Source: JAGOTT01 sp964450795
GTDB lineage: Bacteria > Patescibacteriota > Minisyncoccia > Moranbacterales > UBA1568
Length of the DNA stretch: 5,123 nt
Reading direction: 5' to 3'
Assembly (NCBI GenBank): GCA_964450795.1
Contig: CAYVDI010000051.1
Coordinates: 1-5,123, forward strand
Part shown: piece by piece, positions 1-5,123 of the stretch
Numbering within the stretch: the first letter of the stretch is position 1
Layout: every line of letters begins with the position of its first letter
Notes under the pieces: generated by a model
The model's database searches: none
Told to the model about the DNA's origin: nothing
The model's input: only the letters and a program-made list of their open reading frames with translations
Made by a program: the position numbers and the translations under genes

Positions 1-801
1 CGCGTCCGCTTTGATGCCGAGCTCGTCCTCGTAGGTCGGACGTTCGTGCTTGTAGAGGACACCGAGCGGCATCTTTTCCGTCTCGCAGGCCTTGGCGAAG
101 GCAGCTTGTCGGTCGGTCGGGTCGTAGTCATCGGGAAGATAGTAGGTATGCTCCTTGAACCACGCGTAGGTGTTCACCTTGTTGAAGACGACGCAGGGCT
201 GGAAGACGTCGACAAGCGCATACCCCTTCCATGCGAGCGCCTGTTTCAGTATCTCCTTGGTCTGCACGATGTCGCCGATGTTCGCCCGCGCGACGAACGA
301 CGCGTCCATCGCGACTGCAAGCGCCATCGGATTGAACGGATCGACGACGACGCCGTTCGGCTGGATCGGGTTCTTGAGCCCCAGTTCCGAGGTCGGCGAC
401 GCCTGGCCCTTCGTGAGGCCGTAGATCATGTTGTTGTGGACGATGTTCGTGATATCGGGATTGCGACGCATCGCGTGGATGAGATGGTTGCCGCCTTCTC
501 CGTACATGTCCCCGTCCCCGGATTCCGCCACGACGGTCAGGTTCCGGTTCGCAAGCTTGATGCCGGTCGCCGCCGGAAGCGCGCGCCCATGGAGCCCGTT
601 GTACATGTTCGCGTTCACGTACTGCGGCGTCTTGGCGGCCTGCCCGATACCGGAGACGAGCACGAGCGATTTCGGATCGATGCCGAGTTCGACGAGTGCG
701 AGTTTCACCGTCGTCAGGAGCGGGAAATTCCCGCACGCCGGACACCACGCGATATCGGTACTATGTGGCATGTCGAAATTCTGTTTTCGTGTTTCAGTCA
801 T
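1..801 (-). CDS. korB: 2-oxoacid:ferredoxin oxidoreductase, beta subunit (3' end cut by window edge)
   Basis: This is the thiamine-diphosphate and 4Fe-4S subunit of a cytoplasmic enzyme that converts 2-oxoacid plus CoA to acyl-CoA plus CO2 and reduces ferredoxin. Seen: 267 codons with no stop up to the edge; WCPACGNF with Cys20 and Cys23; SGIGQAAK at 50-57; the diphosphate/Mg motif GDGDMYGEGGNH at 95-106; HNNMIYGLTKGQASPT at 122-137; and QPCVVFN with Cys203. Known: Sulfolobus-type beta subunits bind the cluster with four Cys. Aligning by motif, the third ligand falls on Gln54 here, while the neighbouring Lys57 and the Lys131 of GLTKGQ are retained. The ATG at 801-799 lies inside the end of korA (8-base overlap) with GAGGAA upstream. 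A second ATG (Met11) lacks such a leader. Family members are usually about 280-300 residues, so little is missing. Substrate (2-oxoglutarate, pyruvate, branched-chain or broad) cannot be read from sequence alone, so the kor name is provisional. Confidence 0.93.
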   Translation of the reverse strand, partial: MTETRKQNFDMPHSTDIAWCPACGNFPLLTTVKLALVELGIDPKSLVLVSGIGQAAKTPQYVNANMYNGLHGRALPAATGIKLANRNLTVVAESGDGDMYGEGGNHLIHAMRRNPDITNIVHNNMIYGLTKGQASPTSELGLKNPIQPNGVVVDPFNPMALAVAMDASFVARANIGDIVQTKEILKQALAWKGYALVDVFQPCVVFNKVNTYAWFKEHTYYLPDDYDPTDRQAAFAKACETEKMPLGVLYKHERPTYEDELGIKADA

Positions 802-2545
802 ATCGTTTGAATTCCTCGATAAGTTCCTCGACGCAGAACGGCTCGCCGGTCGACTTAAGGATCCGTTTCGAGACCTTTATCCCAAGCTCGCGGATAAGGA
901 GATCGGCGAATTGTCCACGGTAGTTGTTTTCCACGACGACAACCTTCTTCCCTTTCAGGAGTTCCTTCACCTTCGGATTGATCGGATAGACCTGCGCGAA
1001 GTGGAGCCCGCCAAGTTTCCTGCTGTTCACCGCCCGAAGCGCCTCCTCCATGACCGTCCTGTTCGAGCCGAACGAGACGATCGCGATCTCCGCTTCGGCA
1101 AAGTTGTCCATTTCCGTGGGCATCACTGCCTCTTCCGCCAGAGCTTTCAGGCGCTTCATGCGTTTTTCCATCATTTTTTCGCGAACCTCGTAGCTTTCGG
1201 TGATATGCCCGGTTTCGTCGTGCTCGTCGGAGTCGACCTTCACGATACCCTCCCCCCATCCGGGGACGCCCCGAGGGGAAATACCGTCGTCGGTCAACCG
1301 GTATCTGGCGTAGTCTGCGTCCGTCTCGATGATATGTTTCTCGATCGGAAGTTTCTCCACCGCCTTTTCGGGAATACTCGAGAGTGAATCGAGGAAATGC
1401 TGGTCGGAGAGCACGAAGACCGGAATCTGATACTTGTCCGCCGTCTCGAATGCCTTCCGCATCATGGAAATCCCTTCCTCCGGAACCCCGGGCGCGAAAA
1501 TCGCGCGCGGGAACTCCCCGTGCCCCGCATAGAGCGCAAGATTGAGGTCGCCCTGTTCGGTCCGCGTCGGCAGTCCCGTCGCCGGTCCCGGACGCATCCC
1601 GATATGGATCACGACCGGCGTCTCGATGATACCGGCGAGCGACACGCCTTCTTGCATGAGGTCGAACCCGCCGCCGGAGGTCGTCACCATCGCACGCGCG
1701 CCGGCATAGGACGCTCCGAGCGCCATGTTGATCGCCGAGACCTCGTCCTCGGCCTGATCGACGACGACTCCGAAATCCACCCCCTTCTGCGCCAGAAAAG
1801 TGAGTACTCCGGTTCCGGGAGACATCGGATACGACGAGATGAAGTCGCATCCGCCGGCAAGCGCGCCTAAGCCAAGCGATGTGTTCCCGTCGAGCAGGAG
1901 CTCCTTCGCATATTTCCCGTCACGCGGAAGCCCGACCTCGATGTTTTCCTGATAGGCTATGTTCCTGCCGAACCGGAACCCTTTCTGCGCCGCTTCGATG
2001 TTCTTTCCGACCACATCCTCGCCCTTCCGCGCGAAGAATTCCCGGAGATATGCATGGAAAACGCCTTCCTCCGCCCCGAGAATACCAAGAATGACTCCGA
2101 CCGCGACCGTGTTCGCGTAGATCGGATTGCCGACTTCGTTCGCAAATTTCGTCATCGGCGTATCGACGAAGTGCGCGAGAGCGGAAGCCTCTTTTACCCG
2201 TTCCTTCTCGCCGAACACGATCGTGTCACCGCTTACCCTGCTTCGGAGATGCGGCACCACCGCGCCGTCCATCGCGAAGAGGAAATCGATCCGCCGCACA
2301 TACGCGCGGTGCTTCTTCGACGAAAGCCGGATCTCGGTCGAATTCGAGCCGCCGCGGACACGCGACATGTATTCCTTGCATGCCGAAACCTGGTANNNNN
2401 NNNNNNNNNNNNNNNNNNNNNNNNNNNNNNNNNNNNNNNNNNNNNNNNNNNNNNNNNNNNNNNNNNNNNNNNNNNNNNNNNNNNNNNNNNNNNNNGATTC
2501 AAGCTTCCTGATCGCCTCCGACAACGATTGCTTCTTCTCGGTCAT
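794..2545 (-). CDS. korA: 2-oxoacid:ferredoxin oxidoreductase, fused gamma-alpha subunit (contains assembly gap)
   Basis: This is the large subunit paired with the beta subunit downstream. Seen: residues 1-16 (MTEKKQSLSEAIRKLE), then 34 codons lost to the gap, then a gamma-type domain to about residue 190 (KEYMSRVRGGSNSTEIR at 57-73). The alpha pyrimidine-binding domain follows, with YPMSPGTG at 239-246, QAEDEVSAINMALGASYAGA at 264-283, TTSGGGFDLM at 288-297 and RPGPATGLPT at 318-327. A C-terminal domain from about 485 contains VVVVENNYRGQFA (535-547). Known: a gamma-alpha fusion plus a separate beta subunit is the plan of the Sulfolobus-type enzymes, whose 2-oxoacid-binding loop is typically YPITPS(T/S). 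Here that loop is the variant YPMSPGTG. The N-terminal glycine-rich loop expected in the gamma domain (GEAGQG-like) would fall in the gap. Length 583 counting the gap fits the family. It ends in TGA and overlaps korB by 8 bases. It starts 30 bases after xseA with AGGA close upstream. Confidence 0.94.
   Translation of the reverse strand: MTEKKQSLSEAIRKLEXXXXXXXXXXXXXXXXXXXXXXXXXXXXXXXXXXYQVSACKEYMSRVRGGSNSTEIRLSSKKHRAYVRRIDFLFAMDGAVVPHLRSRVSGDTIVFGEKERVKEASALAHFVDTPMTKFANEVGNPIYANTVAVGVILGILGAEEGVFHAYLREFFARKGEDVVGKNIEAAQKGFRFGRNIAYQENIEVGLPRDGKYAKELLLDGNTSLGLGALAGGCDFISSYPMSPGTGVLTFLAQKGVDFGVVVDQAEDEVSAINMALGASYAGARAMVTTSGGGFDLMQEGVSLAGIIETPVVIHIGMRPGPATGLPTRTEQGDLNLALYAGHGEFPRAIFAPGVPEEGISMMRKAFETADKYQIPVFVLSDQHFLDSLSSIPEKAVEKLPIEKHIIETDADYARYRLTDDGISPRGVPGWGEGIVKVDSDEHDETGHITESYEVREKMMEKRMKRLKALAEEAVMPTEMDNFAEAEIAIVSFGSNRTVMEEALRAVNSRKLGGLHFAQVYPINPKVKELLKGKKVVVVENNYRGQFADLLIRELGIKVSKRILKSTGEPFCVEELIEEFKRYD
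812..817 (-). promoter_or_regulatory. Ribosome binding site for korB
   Basis: On the minus strand GAGGAA lies 10 bases before the ATG at 801-799, inside the last codons of korA. It supports this start over the in-frame ATG eleven codons in, and supports coupled translation of the two subunits. A second GAGGAA at 824-829 is farther away and less likely to serve. Confidence 0.55.
2396..2495. other. Assembly gap: 100 undetermined bases inside korA
   Basis: There are exactly 100 N. Together with the two bases at 2496-2497 they occupy 34 codons, the first being TCN (serine), and the frame is the same on both sides. By memory of related proteins, the stretch between the N-terminal helix and the KEYMSRVRGG motif is about 30-35 residues, so the true gap may be close to 100 bases, although 100 N is also a common placeholder for an unknown length. 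The missing part should hold the start of the gamma domain. Confidence 0.98.
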
Positions 2546-2548
2546 ACT

Positions 2549-2552
2549 TCCT
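2549..2552 (-). promoter_or_regulatory. Possible ribosome binding site for korA
   Basis: On the minus strand AGGA stands only 3 bases before the ATG at 2545-2543, which is short for a Shine-Dalgarno site but is the only candidate in the spacer. The 30-base spacer (2546-2575) has 7 G or C, far below the flanking genes. It begins with TAG directly after the TAA of xseA, giving a double stop. I see no clear promoter or terminator in it. Confidence 0.4.
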
Positions 2553-2575
2553 GAATATTATTGATACATAATCTA

Positions 2576-4153
2576 TTAGGAAACATCCTTCACCTCCGCC
2601 TCTATATCTCCGTCGGCAAGTCGTATGTCTATCATATCACCGATCCTCGCATCTTTCGACGAACGGAGAACTTTCCCGTTTCCAATTCGGACAAGACTGT
2701 AGCCCAGCTGCAACGCGCGGTTCGGGTCGAATTGCTTGAGAAGCGCTTCTATCTGGGCGAGTCTGTCGCCCGTATCCGCAAGAATCATCGATCGTCCTTT
2801 CTTCAAGGTATTCCCGAGAACAGTCAGGTTTTCGGAAACGGCGCGAAGATGATAGAAGAGCGTCTCTCGTTTGGATAGGAACCGCTCGACAATCGTGCGG
2901 ATCCGATCCTTCATTTCCCGAAAAATCCCCGAGAGAGCCGTTTCGGAAGCATCAAGCGCCAGCGATGCGGAATCAAGGACTTCGCGATAGGAGCCGAGAA
3001 GCGAATGTTCCGCGCGAAGCATCCGCTCGGACCCATCCTCCCATGACTGCCGGACGAGCCGTGACGCGGCCGTCGGCGTCGACACACCCGCGTCGGCGAC
3101 GAGCGTCGCGAGCGTGACATCCTTCTCGTGCCCGATACCGGCGATGACCGGGATCGGGAACCCGGCTATCTCGCGGACGAGCGCCTCGTTGTTGAATGCC
3201 TGCAAACTTTCGAGCGACCCGCCACCGCGGATCACGATCAGGATATCGTACCGATCCGAGCGCTTCCGGAAATGCTGCAATCCGGAAAGCAGTTCCGGTA
3301 CCGCGCGCGCACCCTCGACGCTCGATGCGAAAAGATCGATCCGGTATCCGTGTCGACCGACGTTCATCATGAAATCCCCGATCGCCGCCCCGTCGCGCGA
3401 GGTGAGAAGCGCGATCTGCGTCGGGAACGCCGGAATTTCACGCTTCCGTTCCGGCGCGAGCAGGCCTTCGGATGAAAGCTTCATGAGAAGCGCATCATAC
3501 GCCTTCTTCAGCGCTCCCTCCCCCGCATACTCGATGAATCCGCACTTGAACGAGAGTTTTCCCATCGGCTTCCAGATCTCGGGCGCCCCCTCGACGATCA
3601 CCTCGTCCCCGACCGCGAGCCGGACACCCGACAGAAGATACGCCGAACGGAAGATGAGACACGGAAGCGTACTCCCATCATCCCCGTCCTTGATGGAAAA
3701 ATAAACGACACGTTCGCGCTCGTCCACGCTTGAGACCTCGCCCCGGACCCGCGCCGCCATCCCCGACAATTCGATATTTACCCCGTCGAGGAACCGGGAA
3801 ACGGAAAGGGCGCTTGATTGAGGATTTTCGATTGTGGACTGGAGATTGTCAGAATCAAAACCGCTTTCTTCCCGTAATTCCTGATTCATTATTCCTGATT
3901 CATTCGACGAAGGGACTCCAGATATCGATGCGCTCCCATTGATATGTGGAGCCACCAACCCAAGGATATCTTTCCCGTACTTCCGGAATTTCGCCTCCTT
4001 GATCCCCTTCACGGACAGAAGTTCCTCGCGCGTTTCCGGAAGGATACGCGCGATTTCATCGAGTGCCGCGTTCGGCATGACACGGTACAATTCGACACCC
4101 TCGATCGAGGCCTGTTTCACTCTCCAATTCTTCAGTTCGGAAAGGAGCGACAT
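2576..4153 (-). CDS. xseA: Exodeoxyribonuclease VII large subunit with N-terminal HRDC domain
   Basis: This is the catalytic subunit of exonuclease VII, which in other bacteria works with several XseB subunits to cut single-stranded DNA to oligonucleotides from both ends. Seen, in order: an HRDC-like helical domain at 1-68 (LLSELKNWRVKQAS, ELYRVMPNAALDEIARILPE, REELLSVKGIKEAKFRKYG); a low-complexity polar linker at 69-118; an OB-fold single-strand-binding domain at about 120-212 (VRGEVSSV, YFSIKDGDDG); a nuclease domain at about 215-365 with LTSRDGAAIGD (250-260), VIRGGGSLESLQAFNNE (307-323), GIGHEKDVTLA (339-349) and VADAGVSTPTAAS (352-364); a long helical stalk at 366-475; and a C-terminal beta tail (LQLGYSLVR...GD...LADG). 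Known: ordinary XseA is about 400-460 residues without HRDC; this one is 525. The ATG at 4153 has no clear Shine-Dalgarno. The frame stays open upstream but offers no better ATG, and the HRDC homology begins at once. No xseB follows. Confidence 0.94.
   Translation of the reverse strand: MSLLSELKNWRVKQASIEGVELYRVMPNAALDEIARILPETREELLSVKGIKEAKFRKYGKDILGLVAPHINGSASISGVPSSNESGIMNQELREESGFDSDNLQSTIENPQSSALSVSRFLDGVNIELSGMAARVRGEVSSVDERERVVYFSIKDGDDGSTLPCLIFRSAYLLSGVRLAVGDEVIVEGAPEIWKPMGKLSFKCGFIEYAGEGALKKAYDALLMKLSSEGLLAPERKREIPAFPTQIALLTSRDGAAIGDFMMNVGRHGYRIDLFASSVEGARAVPELLSGLQHFRKRSDRYDILIVIRGGGSLESLQAFNNEALVREIAGFPIPVIAGIGHEKDVTLATLVADAGVSTPTAASRLVRQSWEDGSERMLRAEHSLLGSYREVLDSASLALDASETALSGIFREMKDRIRTIVERFLSKRETLFYHLRAVSENLTVLGNTLKKGRSMILADTGDRLAQIEALLKQFDPNRALQLGYSLVRIGNGKVLRSSKDARIGDMIDIRLADGDIEAEVKDVS
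3816..3850. repeat. Degenerate heptanucleotide repeat, five GATTnnn units, inside the xseA linker
   Basis: Plus-strand units are GATTGAG, GATTTTC, GATTGTG, GACTGGA and GATTGTC, set exactly seven bases apart. Four of the five carry GATT and one carries GACT. On the coding strand the repeats are AATC-based and encode part of the linker around NLQSTIENPQS (residues 103-113). Because seven is not a multiple of three, each unit is read in a different frame and the protein shows no repeat. Confidence 0.75.
3877..3904. repeat. Perfect tandem duplication of a 14-base unit in the xseA linker
   Basis: ATTCCTGATTCATT occurs twice back to back, at 3877-3890 and 3891-3904. Each copy is itself two heptamers beginning ATTC, so the block is four heptads, related in style to the GATT heptads nearby. 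It encodes part of the linker around NESGIMNQEL (residues 84-93). From 3813 to 3904, 35 of 92 bases are G or C (38%), against 38 of 60 (63%) at 3721-3780 in the same gene. Confidence 0.85.
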
Positions 4154-4190
4154 GGCTGTATCATCGTAAATACGCTGAAAAACCGGGCAC

Positions 4191-5123
4191 CTAGAACTTC
4201 AGGATTTCCGGCTTGAGGAGAAGCAGAAGTCCGAGAACGACCATAAGCACTCCGCCGAAAAGATTGCACCATCTCACGTAGGCGTTCGTCTGCTGGAGCT
4301 TCCCGGCGCCCCAGAGCGCGAACGCGAACACCACGAGATCGTCGACCATATAGAAGAAGATATAGATCGCCATGAGCCCCTGCGTCTGCAGGAACCCAAG
4401 GTGATTCATCTCGATGATCTTCGTGAACGCCTGCGGGATCCCGATCGAACAGGCGAACTCGATGACGTTCACCGAAAGGGCGAGTGCGACGATGCTCGAA
4501 GCGGTGATCCATGTGAACGGCTCGGTCGCCAGTTTCCGGATCTGTCCCGATATCTTGGCGCGTTTCTTCACGTCGACCACGACGCATGTCCCGTCAGAAT
4601 ACAGCCACTCGTACAGGAAAAAGAGTCCGCCGCCGATCGCGATAAGCCCGACAACGGGCGTCACGATCCGATCGAGCCCGACGAAATCCCACGTTCCGAA
4701 CCAGACGTTGAGGATGAGATAGTACATGACCGCCTCGGCAAGGATGAAGAGACCGGCCACCGTCCAGACCTTTCTCCGGTCTCCGAGCTGGACAAGCACG
4801 AGCAGGAACGTGACGAGCACCCACATGGCACAGGGATTGAATCCGTCCACGAAACCGAGTACGGAGGCGAGCGCCGGAAGCGAATATCTCGCGACGTCGA
4901 CCGTCCCGAAGAACGGCACCGAAACCAGAAACGGCTCTCCTCCGGGCGTCCTGCATACCGCGCCGTCATCACAGGTTCCGCCGATCGTCTTCTCCACACC
5001 GGAACTCCCACCGGCCGAAAGAAGCCCCTCGAAACCGTAATTTTTCTTTCCGAGATTCTCATCGACAAGCGTTTCGATCCGCTTTCCGGTCGTTTCCGGC
5101 TTGTCGAAACCCTGAACGATCGT
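4191..5123 (-). CDS. DsbD/CcdA-type transmembrane thiol-electron transporter (5' end cut by window edge)
   Basis: This is probably a membrane protein that passes reducing power across the cytoplasmic membrane through a pair of membrane cysteines, as DsbD and CcdA do. Seen: 310 codons open from the right edge to TAG. A soluble stretch (window residues 1-80) includes GFDKPETTGKRIETLV near its start and CDDGAVC at 51-57. About six hydrophobic segments follow, at roughly 82-112, 117-139, 150-175, 205-235, 248-272 and 282-305. The first holds DGFNPCAMW (Cys98) and the fourth holds EFACSIGIP (Cys225), the positions expected for the redox pair. MVDDLVVF lies in the fifth. The soluble part resembles the end of a glutaredoxin- or thioredoxin-fold domain, which is inference. 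A GTG at 4997-4995 could be an internal start, but coding continues upstream. The stop lies 37 bases before xseA. Specific partner is unknown. Confidence 0.82.
   Translation of the reverse strand, partial: TIVQGFDKPETTGKRIETLVDENLGKKNYGFEGLLSAGGSSGVEKTIGGTCDDGAVCRTPGGEPFLVSVPFFGTVDVARYSLPALASVLGFVDGFNPCAMWVLVTFLLVLVQLGDRRKVWTVAGLFILAEAVMYYLILNVWFGTWDFVGLDRIVTPVVGLIAIGGGLFFLYEWLYSDGTCVVVDVKKRAKISGQIRKLATEPFTWITASSIVALALSVNVIEFACSIGIPQAFTKIIEMNHLGFLQTQGLMAIYIFFYMVDDLVVFAFALWGAGKLQQTNAYVRWCNLFGGVLMVVLGLLLLLKPEILKF

Noticed and set aside
760..796. Reading the TGA at the end of korA as glycine, as in some candidate phyla with altered codes
   Set aside because: Translation would continue only about eleven codons to a TAG. 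The protein already ends at the family's usual C-terminus, and TGA overlaps the korB start in a normal coupled arrangement.
428..1387. A long open frame of 319 codons on the plus strand
   Set aside because: It lies opposite korB and korA, which have strong family motifs. Its product is not a recognisable protein, and long antisense frames are expected in GC-rich coding DNA.
2546..2640. A promoter in the AT-rich region just before korA
   Set aside because: No pair of -35 and -10 boxes at suitable spacing could be found, and 30 bases of low GC alone is not evidence.
3114..3704. A 196-codon open frame on the plus strand
   Set aside because: It is antisense to the conserved nuclease core of xseA and its translation shows no domain; a shadow frame.
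4160..4215. Possible terminator between the membrane protein gene and xseA, because the minus strand has CCGG ... CCGG followed by TTTTT
   Set aside because: The only pairing is four bases around a loop of more than 20, too weak for an intrinsic terminator.

Overview
The window carries four protein genes, all read from the minus strand, so transcription runs from the right edge to the left edge. In order of transcription they are: a thiol-redox membrane protein of the DsbD/CcdA type (4191-5123, 5' end outside the window); an exodeoxyribonuclease VII large subunit with an extra N-terminal HRDC domain (xseA, 2576-4153); the fused gamma-alpha subunit of a 2-oxoacid:ferredoxin oxidoreductase (korA-like, 794-2545, interrupted by 100 undetermined bases); and its beta subunit (korB-like, 1-801, 3' end outside the window). 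Spacers are 37 and 30 bases, and the last two genes overlap by 8 bases, so the layout fits one co-transcribed unit. At minimum, korA and korB are translationally coupled.

The sequence is bacterial. XseA is a bacterial nuclease, two of the genes have Shine-Dalgarno-like leaders, and the standard code with TGA as stop fits korA. Coding DNA is GC-rich. A ferredoxin-linked oxidoreductase suggests an anaerobic or facultative fermentative lifestyle. The run of 100 N indicates a draft assembly, plausibly metagenomic. The membrane protein resembles sequences I recall from uncultivated bacteria, including Patescibacteria (CPR), but nothing here fixes the taxon and I hold that placement loosely.

KorA and KorB together would form a thiamine-diphosphate enzyme that oxidatively decarboxylates a 2-oxoacid to acyl-CoA and passes electrons to ferredoxin. 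The subunit plan is like the two-subunit archaeal (Sulfolobus) enzymes. XseA would degrade single-stranded DNA in repair. The membrane protein would move electrons across the membrane through a cysteine pair. I see no functional link between the redox enzyme and the nuclease beyond co-orientation. No xseB is visible.

The points most worth a second look are the HRDC-XseA fusion; its low-GC linker, which is built from degenerate heptanucleotide repeats; the replacement of one of the four expected iron-sulfur cysteines in KorB by glutamine; and the possible thioredoxin-fold remnant at the cut 5' end of the membrane protein. I saw no RNA genes, CRISPR arrays, insertion sequences or convincing terminators. 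No gene-free stretch exceeds 300 bases.
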